Positions 5,804 to 14,135 of a stretch of DNA of 27,271 nt are shown piece by piece. The notes under the pieces were generated by a model. It was not told the origin of the DNA, searched no databases, and saw only the letters and a program-made list of their open reading frames with translations. How positions within the stretch are numbered: position 1 is the stretch's first letter; the number at the start of each line of letters is the position of its first letter. The stretch is taken from positions 1 to 27,271 of IMG/VR virus record IMGVR_UViG_3300049216_000572. One strand, 5' to 3'. Both the position numbers and the translations under genes were made by a program. The stretch comes from a virus.

Positions 5804-8281
5804 GTGAATCTTTTCTTCGCAGACAATTTCGACACAGATTCCGCTGGTTCGCTTCCTTCCTGGCTTTCGGTGATCACTGGAACATGGTCTGTTCTTTCAG
5901 ATGCGTCGGCATACTCCGCACCTAATGACCTCCAAAACACAAGTCCTACTGATGGTGTTCGGCTTCTGATTAAAGGCGGGTCCGGTGTTTCGATACCCGC
6001 GACTGCCGACATGACTTTCGCTTATGTCACGAAATCGTTGTCAAACAATAATGGCCTTCAGCCTATAATCCGATCTGATGCGACAGCGCAAAATTACTAT
6101 GTATGGCTTATCAATAACAACGGCAACTTCGTTCAGTTTATTCTCTATAAATCCGTCAACGGCAGCCTAAGCACAGTCTATGATGCCGTTACAAGCCAAG
6201 CGTGGCCGCGCGCAGGCGTAGCGCTTCGAGTCAAGGTTGCCGCAGTCGGCACCACGATCAGCGCAAAATGCTGGCTGGATGCAAATTCGGAACCGGGAAG
6301 TTACCAGGCATCGACCACCGACAGTTCGATTACGGCTGCAGGTTACGCTGGCTTTTATAATGCCGGATCATCGCAATACTCGGTCGATAATCTGACGCTT
6401 TTTGGGAATTCGTCGCTTTCGGCCGGCACGGTCACTTCTTCCGGCATCACGTCATCGACCGCCACCTTGACCAGTACTGCCGCTACAGGTGGAACGTCGC
6501 CTTACACCTATCAATGGTATCGTTCGACCAGTAATAATTTTGTGCCGCAGACCGCCAATCTTGTGTCTGGCGCGATGGGGTTAACCCTTAATGATACCGG
6601 CCTAAGCGCGGCGACAACTTATTATTATCTACTTGTTGCGACGGATGCCGCCGGTTCGATCGTCTGGTCGAATCAGTCCTTGGCGACTACTGCATCGGGT
6701 GTTTTGATGGCCGGAACATCCGGTTCTTCCGGTATTACAAGCACAGGCTGCACGGTCACCAATACTGGGCCGAGCGGCGGAACGCCGCCTTATTTGTATC
6801 AATGGTATCGTTCAACCACCCTAGGTTTTACCCCAGGTGCGGGCAATATCGTCACGGGCGCAACATCGCTTACTCTGGTCGATGGTGGACTGACGTCGTT
6901 AAGCACCTATTATTACAAGATGGTGGCGACGGATTCCTTGAGCGCAACCGCTACATCAGCGCAACTTGCCGTCACTATATCCGCGCCTGCGACTTTGACC
7001 GCCGGAAGTGTAACGACCTCAAATGTCGGTTCCACGACAGCAACGATACTTGTTAGCACGGCAACAGGCGGTGTCCCGCCCTATTCTTATCAATGGTATC
7101 GTTCGACGACTCCCGGCGCGGGCAATATCGTTTCGGGCGCAACTTCCCTTACCCTCAATGATACAGGTCTCACGCCTTCAACGAATTATTATTACAAGAA
7201 CGTAGTCACCGATAGCGTGGGTTCGACCGAAACGACCGCGCAGGCGACAATCACAACGCTTGCAGCTTTTTCGCCGGGCATCGCCTATGTCACCTATGTA
7301 GGCGTCAAAACCGTACAGCTTTCGGCGACGAACGCAACGGGTGGCAATGGGGCTTATACTTATCAGTGGTATCGATCAACCGTCTCAGGATCTAGCGGAA
7401 CGGCATTAAGTGGCGCGACCGCTGAGACGTTGATCGACACAACTGCGGTGGGCGGAACAACCTATTATTATTCATTACAATATAAGGATACGTTCGGGGC
7501 CGCGCAGGTTTTAACGCCACAGGTAACAGCTCACACATTGGTGACGACTGCTTATGAAATCGTCGGCGCGATTGGCGATTCGATTGAGGCGGGATCGTAT
7601 TCAACCGTTCAAACACCGTTCAGTGCGATGATCGATCAGTTGAATTTTGGAATGCCTACAAAAGAATGGTATGGCGGCGCACAAACTTCTGGTCCCAGTG
7701 ATGGCATAAGTCTTTCTTTAGATTTTGGGGTTTCAGGAACGACAACCCTGAACTGGTTGCCGGGTGGTTCCTATCTGCCTTCGGCTGTCTCTATTATGGC
7801 GACGACCGGTGTCACGCGCATTATCTGCAACCTAGGCGCAAACGATGCCGACACAAGCAATAACGTTTCACCGTCGACTTATCAGTCCAACCTTTCGACG
7901 ATTATCGCGTATCTTTTTGCAAATATTTCATCGCTGAAAACTGTGCATCTGGTCGGCCCTATGTTCCAGGGCGAAACCTCCGGCACTTACAGCGTTCAGA
8001 ATTGCGGTCGCTTGATAGGGTATGATTCCGCCATGGCGGCGCTGGCGAATGGAACGACGATTTTCCACACGAATGCACTTGGACCATATAATTACTTTCA
8101 GCGGCGTTCGAGCCTTCTGCAGCGCAGCGCGGACTTGCTTCATCCTAACGATTACGGTGATCAGGTTGCAGGCGCACTTTGGGCTAAGTGCGTAATTGAT
8201 GCTTTATCAATAACCTCAACCACCATTGCCACCACCACCCCCACCATCCAATCGCATCAACTGAAAAGGGCGCGGTCATGA
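5804..8281 (+). CDS. Modular tail fibre/spike protein with C-terminal SGNH esterase domain
   Basis: An 825-residue protein starting at GTG 5804, with AGGAAG five bases upstream. Residues about 1-200 look like a LamG/jelly-roll carbohydrate-binding domain (FADNFDTDSAGSLPSWLSV). Residues about 206-580 hold four Ig/FN3-like repeats, each with YQWYRST and a later YYY motif. Residues about 585-810 form an SGNH/GDSL hydrolase: Ser593 in AIGDSIEAG, Gly in FGVSGTTT, Asn680 in NLGANDAD, and Asp777/His780 in DLLHPNDYG. All catalytic blocks are present. Such domains on phage tails deacetylate host surface polysaccharide. Its last base pairs overlap the next gene as ATGA. Intermediate GC and placement between terminase and portal, beside an acyltransferase, suggest it came with the cargo block. 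The 273-base gap upstream contains nothing I can assign. Confidence 0.85.
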   Translation: MNLFFADNFDTDSAGSLPSWLSVITGTWSVLSDASAYSAPNDLQNTSPTDGVRLLIKGGSGVSIPATADMTFAYVTKSLSNNNGLQPIIRSDATAQNYYVWLINNNGNFVQFILYKSVNGSLSTVYDAVTSQAWPRAGVALRVKVAAVGTTISAKCWLDANSEPGSYQASTTDSSITAAGYAGFYNAGSSQYSVDNLTLFGNSSLSAGTVTSSGITSSTATLTSTAATGGTSPYTYQWYRSTSNNFVPQTANLVSGAMGLTLNDTGLSAATTYYYLLVATDAAGSIVWSNQSLATTASGVLMAGTSGSSGITSTGCTVTNTGPSGGTPPYLYQWYRSTTLGFTPGAGNIVTGATSLTLVDGGLTSLSTYYYKMVATDSLSATATSAQLAVTISAPATLTAGSVTTSNVGSTTATILVSTATGGVPPYSYQWYRSTTPGAGNIVSGATSLTLNDTGLTPSTNYYYKNVVTDSVGSTETTAQATITTLAAFSPGIAYVTYVGVKTVQLSATNATGGNGAYTYQWYRSTVSGSSGTALSGATAETLIDTTAVGGTTYYYSLQYKDTFGAAQVLTPQVTAHTLVTTAYEIVGAIGDSIEAGSYSTVQTPFSAMIDQLNFGMPTKEWYGGAQTSGPSDGISLSLDFGVSGTTTLNWLPGGSYLPSAVSIMATTGVTRIICNLGANDADTSNNVSPSTYQSNLSTIIAYLFANISSLKTVHLVGPMFQGETSGTYSVQNCGRLIGYDSAMAALANGTTIFHTNALGPYNYFQRRSSLLQRSADLLHPNDYGDQVAGALWAKCVIDALSITSTTIATTTPTIQSHQLKRARS
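6419..7545 (+). repeat. Four tandem Ig/FN3-like coding repeats
   Basis: Near-identical DNA encoding YQWYRST recurs at about 6508, 6798, 7087 and 7363, each at the same place in a unit of roughly 280-290 bases. The first three units share long stretches (for example TATCAATGGTATCGTTC), which points to recent duplication or recombination. The fourth has drifted (TATCAGTGGTATCGATC). Each unit encodes one beta-sandwich of roughly 90-95 residues. Confidence 0.8.
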
Positions 8282-8868
8282 CGGCACTTGCTTATAGTTT
8301 CGTGGTTCGCGACAGCACGGCGGGCGGGGCGCGGGTGGCTGGGTTGACGCCCGGTTTCGTGCTGTTCAAGAAACTGTCGGACAATTCCGACATCGCCCCG
8401 CCCGCGATCCTCGAGGTGGGGGAGGGGGCGTATAAATTCGCCTACGATCCCGCCGCCAATGGGGAGGCGATCTGGCAGGCCGATGCCGGGGCCAGCCTGA
8501 CCGTGGCCGGCGACCGCTATATCGACGGCACGGCCACGCTGGCGCTTCAGCTTCAATCCGTTGACGTTTCCGCAGTGACCGGCGGCGCGGCCAACGGGGT
8601 TCTGGATGCCGCCTTGTCCGGCCATGCGGGCGCAGGCACCGCCGGGGCGGCGCTAGGCGCGCTGGTCGGCGTGCTGGCCGAAAGTTACGCGGCCAACGGG
8701 CAACCGGCGACGATGGCGCAATTGCTGTACGGCATATTGGCGATACTGGGGAATGTGTCGCAAAGCGGCGCAAGCCTGGTCGCCAAAAAGCTGGACGGAT
8801 CGACCCCCGCCATGACCTTCACGCTGGACAACCCCACCGCGCCGACATCAAGGGTGCGCACGGCTTAA
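8278..8868 (+). CDS. Phage structural protein of unknown function (tail-fibre associated type)
   Basis: A 196-residue protein whose ATG overlaps the stop of the esterase gene (ATGA), so translation is coupled. The N-terminal 90 residues look like a beta domain (VVRDSTAGGARVAGLTPGFV, then GEGAYKFAYDP). The middle carries DAALSGHAGAGTAGAALGAL, a motif of the 'LSGH...GTAG.AL' kind seen in phage tail-associated proteins, and the end (TPAMTFTLDNPTAPTSRVRTA) is a conserved-looking tail. Coupling to the esterase protein suggests a partner in the same fibre or adsorption apparatus. GC returns to the high phage-like level here, so the cargo boundary may lie at this overlap. No enzyme motif is visible. 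Confidence 0.75.
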   Translation: MTALAYSFVVRDSTAGGARVAGLTPGFVLFKKLSDNSDIAPPAILEVGEGAYKFAYDPAANGEAIWQADAGASLTVAGDRYIDGTATLALQLQSVDVSAVTGGAANGVLDAALSGHAGAGTAGAALGALVGVLAESYAANGQPATMAQLLYGILAILGNVSQSGASLVAKKLDGSTPAMTFTLDNPTAPTSRVRTA

Positions 8869-8918
8869 CCGTCTGCAAGTAAATAATAATACTGAATATC
8901 TGCGTTTAATCTGCGTCC

Positions 8919-8967
8919 ATCTGCGTCATCTGCGGATAGTCATGATTCATCCGCAGATGACGCAGAT
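8919..8967. repeat. Intergenic hairpin, family A copy 1
   Basis: ATCTGCGTCATCTGCGGAT (8919-8937) and its exact reverse complement (8949-8967) form a 19-bp stem with an 11-base loop. Extra half-units (AATATCTGCG, AATCTGCGTCC) precede it. It lies 50 bases after a stop codon and 58 bases before the next start. Three more copies occur at 16406, 20513 and 25258. Confidence 0.9.
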
Positions 8968-9025
8968 TTAAGACCGATAAGTTTATTTCTTCAAAGCAAG
9001 CGAACGTGCCCGAGGGAGAACGCCC

Positions 9026-9490
9026 ATGTCGTCTTGGCAGATTACGCTGGGGCTGGGGTCGGCGGGGCCGGGGTCGTTTTTGCTTGACGGGCTGGGCGCA
9101 ATTTCAGGGCAGGTTCTTGCAATGACGCTCAACCCCAAACGAACGATTTGCCCGGTCTTCACATCCGGCTATGCCGGGCGGGATTTTCCGCAACTATCGG
9201 CGATGGCGGACGACACGTTCGGCATCGATTTGACCAAGGCGCTCGACGCGGGGGATTTTCTGGACGCGGCATCGCTGCAAACGATGTTCTTCCCCGTCGA
9301 TGCGCCGGTTCAGGATTATACGGATGCGCTGGACGGCGCGCCCGCCCTGATCGGCAATGTCGCCGCCCAGGCATTGGGGCAGCCGCCCGCCGGGCGCTAT
9401 CTGCTCGGCTTTATCTGCGGCACGGCGTCGGGGCGGCGCATACAGATACATTCCTTCTTCACCGCCGTGGGGGTTCCCGATGCCGCCTGA
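9026..9490 (+). CDS. Small phage protein of unknown function preceding the portal
   Basis: A 154-residue protein with a good ribosome-binding site (GAGGGAGAA) before ATG 9026. It is predicted to be mostly beta at both ends (MSSWQITLGLGSAGPGSFLL; RYLLGFICGTASGRRIQIHS) with an acidic middle (DLTKALDAGDFLDAASLQTM). The regular FPVDAPVQDYTDALDG segment and the repeated Gly turns suggest a compact structural protein. It overlaps the portal start by 11 bases, so the two are probably translated together. I do not recognise the family; a head-completion or fibre-attachment role would be a guess. Confidence 0.75.
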   Translation: MSSWQITLGLGSAGPGSFLLDGLGAISGQVLAMTLNPKRTICPVFTSGYAGRDFPQLSAMADDTFGIDLTKALDAGDFLDAASLQTMFFPVDAPVQDYTDALDGAPALIGNVAAQALGQPPAGRYLLGFICGTASGRRIQIHSFFTAVGVPDAA

Positions 9491-10946
9491 AGGTAAACTC
9501 ACGCCCCTGACGGTGAGTCCTGCGCCCGCGCCGGGCTTTTTCGGCAGGCTGGCGACCGGCGTGCGTTACGCCATTCGCGGCGTCGCGCCGGATAACTGGT
9601 TCGGCCCGTTGCAACCGCTGGCCCCCATCGCCCCCGGCTTTACCGAACCCAGGCGGTTCGATTACCGGTCAGGCATCAATATCCAGTATCAGCCGCGCGG
9701 GGAGGAAGGCATATCCTTCGCCCAGATGCGGGCGCTGGCCGACAGTTACGACCTGCTGCGGCTGGTCATCGAAACCCGTAAGGATCAGGTCGAGAAACTG
9801 CGTTGGAATATCCGCCCCAAAATTCCGGGCGGTTCGGTCCCAGGCGGCTCCATAAGGGCATCCTCCGATCCGCGAATCCTGGCGCTGGAGGCATTCTTCC
9901 GCAAGCCGGACGGCCTCAATCGCTGGGGCGCATGGCTGCGCATGTTGCTGGAGGATCTGTTCGTGCTGGATGCCCCCGCCCTTTATAAGGTGCGGGATGC
10001 GAACGGCGCGCTGCTGGCGCTGGAGCCGGTGGACGGCGCGACGATCAAATTGCTGATCGACGATCAGGGCCGCACGCCCTTGCCGCCGGACCCCGCCTAT
10101 CAACAGGTGCTGCACGGTGTGCCCAAGGCGGATTTTTCGCGCGACGAGCTGCTGTATCTGCCGCGCAATCCGCGCACCGCAAAACTTTACGGTTTTTCCC
10201 CGGTGGAACAGATCGTCACCACGGTCAATATCGCGCTGCGCCGCCAATTGGCCCAGTTGCAATATTTCACCGAGGGCAACATGCCCGAGGCGATCATCGG
10301 CGTACCCCAGGGCTGGACGATGGACCAGATCGCGCAGTTTCAGGAATATTGGGACACGATCCTGTCGGGCAACACGGCGGAACGGCGGCATACCAAATTC
10401 GTGCCGGCCGATTTTCGCTATCAGCCGATGCGCGATGCGCCGCTGAAGGACGATTTCGACGAATGGCTGGCGCGGGTCGTCTGCTACGCCTTTTCCACCT
10501 CGCCCGCGCCCTTCACCCGCCAGATGAACCGCGCCACCGCCGACAACGCCCAGGAAATGGCGCTGGAGGAAGGGCTGGCCCCGGTCATGCTGTGGATCAA
10601 GGGGCTGGCCGACCGGGTGATCGAGGACGATTTCGGCTGCGGCGATCTGGAATTCGTCTGGATCGACGAGAAGGCCATCGACCCGCTGCGCCAGGCGCAG
10701 ATCACCGACATCAAGCTGAAATCCGGCCTCAAAACCATCAACGAAGCGCGGGCCGAGGCCGGGGACGACCCGATCGACGGCGGCGATGCGCCCCTGATCT
10801 ATACCGCCGCCGGCGCCGTGACGCTGGCCAGCGTTTTGGGTGGAAATTCTGAAACCCCTCACCCCGACCCTCTCCCTCAAGGGGCGAGGGAGACAGAAAA
10901 TCCCTCGCCCCTTGAGGGAGAGGGTGGCCGCGAAGCGGACGGGTGA
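9480..10946 (+). CDS. Portal protein
   Basis: The portal forms the dodecameric ring at one capsid vertex through which DNA passes and to which terminase and connectors dock. The product from ATG 9480 has 488 residues, a normal portal length. Recognisable parts are ISFAQMRALADSYDLLRLVI followed by KDQVEKLRWNI near residues 75-110, LYLPRNPRTAKLYGFSPVEQ in the middle, YFTEGNMPEAIIGVPQGW, and SPAPFTRQMNRATADNAQEM near residue 345, then the long stem helix. The frame is open upstream to 9357 but that part overlies the previous gene. The last roughly 30 residues (after VTLASVLGG) are encoded by an intergenic-type palindromic repeat that has been captured into the reading frame and supplies the stop codon. 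Confidence 0.9.
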   Translation: MPPEGKLTPLTVSPAPAPGFFGRLATGVRYAIRGVAPDNWFGPLQPLAPIAPGFTEPRRFDYRSGINIQYQPRGEEGISFAQMRALADSYDLLRLVIETRKDQVEKLRWNIRPKIPGGSVPGGSIRASSDPRILALEAFFRKPDGLNRWGAWLRMLLEDLFVLDAPALYKVRDANGALLALEPVDGATIKLLIDDQGRTPLPPDPAYQQVLHGVPKADFSRDELLYLPRNPRTAKLYGFSPVEQIVTTVNIALRRQLAQLQYFTEGNMPEAIIGVPQGWTMDQIAQFQEYWDTILSGNTAERRHTKFVPADFRYQPMRDAPLKDDFDEWLARVVCYAFSTSPAPFTRQMNRATADNAQEMALEEGLAPVMLWIKGLADRVIEDDFGCGDLEFVWIDEKAIDPLRQAQITDIKLKSGLKTINEARAEAGDDPIDGGDAPLIYTAAGAVTLASVLGGNSETPHPDPLPQGARETENPSPLEGEGGREADG

Positions 10947-10950
10947 GGGG
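10855..10950. repeat. Palindromic repeat element inside the 3' end of the portal gene
   Basis: Perfect 25-bp inverted arms (10867-10891 and 10901-10925, starting ACCCTCTCCCTCAAGGGG) flank a 9-base loop. Outer arms CCCCTCACCCCG (10855-10866) and CGGGTGAGGGG (10940-10950) add a second stem. Elements of this CCCTCACCC/CCCTCTCCC type are usually intergenic. Here the portal frame runs through it, giving PHPDPLPQGARETENPSPLE and a stop (TGA 10944-10946) inside the right outer arm. Confidence 0.9.
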
Positions 10951-10978
10951 TCTACTGCACAACTCAAGGAGAAAACCA

Positions 10979-11776
10979 ATGAAACTCTACGCTGAAATCA
11001 CGAAGATCGACCGGGACCGGCATATGGTCTTCGGCTATGCCTCGACCGAGGCGCTGGACAGTCAGGGGGAGGTCGTGAAGCGCGAGGCGCTTGAGGCGGC
11101 CCTGCCCGACTATATGCGCTTCGCCAATATCCGCGAGATGCATCAGCCCTCCGCCGTCGGCGTGGCGACCGAGGCGGAACTGGATGCGCGCGGCCTGTAT
11201 CTGGCGGCGAAAATCATCGATCCCGTGGCCTGGGAAAAGGTGACGTCCGGCGTTTACAAGGGCTTTTCCATCGGCGGGCGCGTCGTCGCCCGCGATCAGG
11301 CGCAAAAACATGTCATCACCGGCGTCACCCTGTCGGAGATCAGCCTGGTCGATCGCCCGGCCAATCCCGAGGCGGTGTTCACGATGTTCAAGCTGGATGA
11401 GGCCGGTTTAGGAAAGATCGGCGCGCGCAATTCCGCCGGCGATCTTTCGATGATCCAGGCGATCCACGATCAGGCGGTGGCGCTGGGCGCATCCTGCGAC
11501 GGCTGCGATGAGATGGATGATGATGGTGGCGACGATAATATGAAGATCGCCGGATTGATCGCGGAACGCGATGCGCTGAAAAAAGTGCTGGCGTCGGTTA
11601 TGTACGAACGCTTACCGGAACGTAAAGCCGCGCTGCGCGCCGTCCCCATCGATAAATCCGCCGATATCGCCAAAAGCGCCGCCGAACCTGTCACGACCGA
11701 CCCGATCGAACTGACCAAACGGGCGCTACGCCGACCGATGACCCTGGCGCAGATCGAGAAGATCGCGAACGGTTAG
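10979..11776 (+). CDS. Prohead maturation protease, XkdF-like (peptidase S78_2)
   Basis: This protease processes capsid or scaffold proteins during head assembly. The product has 265 residues, starting at ATG 10979 with AAGGAG seven bases upstream. The N-terminus AEITKIDRDRHMVFGYASTE, then DSQGEVV, His55 in REMHQPSAVG, the segment WEKVTSGVYKGFSIGGRV, and Ser122 in SEISLVDRPANPEA follow the XkdF/HK97-protease pattern. The C-terminal 120 residues are a variable tail with an acidic Cys/Asp stretch (GASCDGCDEMDDDGGDDN) and a helical end, which may act as scaffold-like delta region. Its stop codon interlocks with that of the convergent ferritin-like gene (TTAG at 11773-11776). Confidence 0.87.
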   Translation: MKLYAEITKIDRDRHMVFGYASTEALDSQGEVVKREALEAALPDYMRFANIREMHQPSAVGVATEAELDARGLYLAAKIIDPVAWEKVTSGVYKGFSIGGRVVARDQAQKHVITGVTLSEISLVDRPANPEAVFTMFKLDEAGLGKIGARNSAGDLSMIQAIHDQAVALGASCDGCDEMDDDGGDDNMKIAGLIAERDALKKVLASVMYERLPERKAALRAVPIDKSADIAKSAAEPVTTDPIELTKRALRRPMTLAQIEKIANG

Positions 11777-12483
11777 CCCACCGCCGCAAATAACTGACCG
11801 GCGGTCGTAGCGGCATTCTCGATGCCGGACGGCAGGGTCGCGACTGCGCCGGTCAGCGACGACAGGAATTTCCGGTACAGGCGGGTTTCGATCAGGCACA
11901 GGCCGCGTATATGGCCGGGGTCCAGCGCCGTGAGTTTTTCCAGCCGTTCCGCCATATCGGTCAGATGGCCGTTTTCCTCAGCCAGCAGCCCTTTCAGCGA
12001 TACCATATGGCCCGCGCGGTTCAGTGCCGCATGGTACAGGCGATAGGCCCAGACGGCGCGGAATTCCACGATCATCGACATGATCAGATAGGCGATGCGT
12101 CTATCAGGCCGAGGGGGCAGGGCGCGGACGATCTCGGCCTCCAGCCGGTGGAAATACCGCCGCGCGGCGAAGGGAACGACCAGGTCGTCCGCATCGTATT
12201 CCATCGTTCGGCCCGCCTCGCGGTCGGCATGGCGCTTGAAGAAGAAGGCATGGCGGGTTTCGTCCGCCAGATGTTTCAGCGTCGGCTGTTCGATGCCCGC
12301 GCCATGCTGGGTCGCCATGATCTTGTGGCTGCCCAGATGTTCCAGCATCGACAGCGTATTCAGAAAACGGGCGTGCGAGGGCCGGTGGGCGATAAAGCCT
12401 GCGAACATCGCATCTGTCGGGGCCGCCAGTTGGGCGTTGTCATGCTCGAACGCGGAAACGAGGGATTCGATCTCAATTTTCAT
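11773..12483 (-). CDS. Ferritin-like di-iron carboxylate protein (antisense cargo gene)
   Basis: A 236-residue helical protein from ATG 12483 with a full set of di-iron ligands in the ferritin-like order: Glu48 (SMLEHLGSH), Glu75-x-x-His78 (DETRH), Glu140 (MIVEFRAVW) and Glu170-x-x-His173 (EENGH). This E/ExxH/E/ExxH pattern is shared by rubrerythrin, AurF-like and MiaE-type oxygenases, but I cannot place it in one of them. It would use iron to oxidise a substrate or to handle peroxide. It lies antisense between protease and capsid genes, its stop overlapping that of the protease. No clear ribosome-binding site is seen, and upstream in-frame starts exist (for example about 12531-12537). It looks like cargo unrelated to capsid assembly. 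Confidence 0.8.
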   Translation of the reverse strand: MKIEIESLVSAFEHDNAQLAAPTDAMFAGFIAHRPSHARFLNTLSMLEHLGSHKIMATQHGAGIEQPTLKHLADETRHAFFFKRHADREAGRTMEYDADDLVVPFAARRYFHRLEAEIVRALPPRPDRRIAYLIMSMIVEFRAVWAYRLYHAALNRAGHMVSLKGLLAEENGHLTDMAERLEKLTALDPGHIRGLCLIETRLYRKFLSSLTGAVATLPSGIENAATTAGQLFAAVG

Positions 12484-12638
12484 GGATCTAGGGGTAATTC
12501 GGCGCGCGCGCCGATGCAAGCCCTTACGCATAGACATTCCGGCCGGTGAAGCCCGCCGCCCCGGAACTTCAAACACGCCCTTGGGCAAGGCGCAGGGAAC
12601 GCCGGGAGGCGTCCCGTCCCCTATAGATGGAGCCTTTT

Positions 12639-14111
12639 ATGAATAGCGATACGACAGCCGAAACACTGGCGCTGATCAAGGATGCGCTGGGCAGACCCGA
12701 CAGCCTCGCCAAAACGATCACCACCGGAACCGGCCTGCTTGCCTACGACTTGCAGCCCTCCGCCAAGAACCTCTACCCGGCAGCGACGCCGATCCGCAAT
12801 GTGCTGCCCCGCGTCGGCGGCGGCACGGGTACGGCGACCAATTGGCGGCAGGTCAACGCCATCATCGGGTCCGGCTGGGACACGATGGGGTGGGTGCCCG
12901 AAGGCCAGCGTTCGGGCCGGATGAGCTATAATACCTCCTCCCGCTCCGCCGCCTACGCCACGGTGGGGGAGGAGGATTCGGTGACGTTCGAGGCCGTGTC
13001 CGCCGCCCAGGGGTTCGAGGATGTGCAGGCCACCGCCACCATGCGGCTGTTGCAGAAGATGATGTTGAAGGAGGAAAACGCCTTTCTGGGCGGCAACGGC
13101 TCGCTTCAGCTTGGGGTTCCTGCGACGCCGGTGCTGACCGTCGGCGGGTCGGCGGGAACATTGCCCGCCGCGACTTATTCCGTGATCGTCGTGGCCCTGA
13201 CCTATGAGGGCTATCGCAATTCCAGCCTCGCAGCCGGGGTCGCCACCACCAAAAGCATCGCCGGGGCCGACGGCAACAACTTTACGCTGAACGGCGGATC
13301 GTCCGCCCCGTCCGCCAATGCCACGCAGGCCGTGACTTTGGGCGAGACGTTATACGCCACGGTCGCGCCCAGCATCGGCGCGGTCGGCTATGCCTGGTTC
13401 GCCGGCGCGGCAGGGTCGGAAAAGTTGCAGGCGATCACCACCGTCAACAGCGTCGCCTTGTCCGCGCCGCTCGCCACCGGCACGCAAGCTGCGTCGGCGG
13501 TGACGGCGGACAGCTCCGCCAATCCTGGGCTGGCCTATGACGGGTTGTTGACCTCAGCCTTGAAGGCCGGGTCGGGGGCTTACGTGAATTATCTAAGCCA
13601 GAATTCGGGCCTGACCGCATCGGGGCGCGGATCGGTGAACGAGATCGATCTGATGCTGGAGAAAATGTGGGACCAGTACGAGGTCAGTCCGACCGTCCTT
13701 TATGTCAACAGCCAGGAACAGCGCAACATCACCAATAAGGTGCTGAGCAGCGCCTCATCCCCGCTGTTGCGCTTTACTACGGACGGGAAAGACCCGTTCG
13801 CGATCGTGGCGAACGGGGTGGTCGAATATTACTACAACCCCTTCGCGCTGGACGGCGGATATAAAATCCCGGTCAAAATCCACCCCTTCGTGCCGCCGGG
13901 CACGATCGTCGGCTGGTCGGAAAACCTGCCGGCGCAATATCAGTCCAGCAACGTGCCGAACGTGGCCGAGGTCAAAACCCGGCGGGATTATTACCGCATG
14001 GACTGGCCGCTAAAGACCCGCGCGTATGAATTCGGCGTCTATGCCGAAGAAGTGCTCGCGGTCTACGCCCCCTTCGCCATGGGCGTCATCGGCAATATCG
14101 CCAACGTTTGA
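12639..14111 (+). CDS. Major capsid protein (HK97-fold) with an inserted Ig-like domain
   Basis: This is the main shell protein, 490 residues from ATG 12639 with GGAG six bases upstream. The N-terminal part contains an N-arm and E-loop-like region (YPAATPIRNVLPRVGGGTGT; WVPEGQRSGRMSYNT), followed by the spine helix FEDVQATATMRLLQKMMLKE. The C-terminal part (GSVNEIDLMLEKMWDQYEVS; RDYYRMDWPLKTRAYEFGVY) is the axial domain and end. Residues about 160-295 form a Thr/Ala/Gly-rich beta insertion (PAATYSVIVVALTYEGYRNS) resembling an Ig/FN3 domain, probably displayed on the outer surface. A short hairpin (about 12596-12617) precedes the ribosome-binding site. The antisense cargo gene separates it from the protease. 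Confidence 0.9.
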   Translation: MNSDTTAETLALIKDALGRPDSLAKTITTGTGLLAYDLQPSAKNLYPAATPIRNVLPRVGGGTGTATNWRQVNAIIGSGWDTMGWVPEGQRSGRMSYNTSSRSAAYATVGEEDSVTFEAVSAAQGFEDVQATATMRLLQKMMLKEENAFLGGNGSLQLGVPATPVLTVGGSAGTLPAATYSVIVVALTYEGYRNSSLAAGVATTKSIAGADGNNFTLNGGSSAPSANATQAVTLGETLYATVAPSIGAVGYAWFAGAAGSEKLQAITTVNSVALSAPLATGTQAASAVTADSSANPGLAYDGLLTSALKAGSGAYVNYLSQNSGLTASGRGSVNEIDLMLEKMWDQYEVSPTVLYVNSQEQRNITNKVLSSASSPLLRFTTDGKDPFAIVANGVVEYYYNPFALDGGYKIPVKIHPFVPPGTIVGWSENLPAQYQSSNVPNVAEVKTRRDYYRMDWPLKTRAYEFGVYAEEVLAVYAPFAMGVIGNIANV

Positions 14112-14135
14112 TCGCCAACGTCTAAATCGAGCGAA

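Noticed and set aside
5804-8281. Diversity-generating retroelement acting on the tail protein
   Set aside because: No reverse transcriptase gene and no template/variable repeat pair with adenine-directed differences is present; the repeats encode ordinary Ig-like domains.
9669-10979. Long minus-strand open frame opposite the portal
   Set aside because: Its composition (His/Gln/Arg-rich) is typical of the antisense of a GC-rich gene, and it has no ribosome-binding site or known motif.
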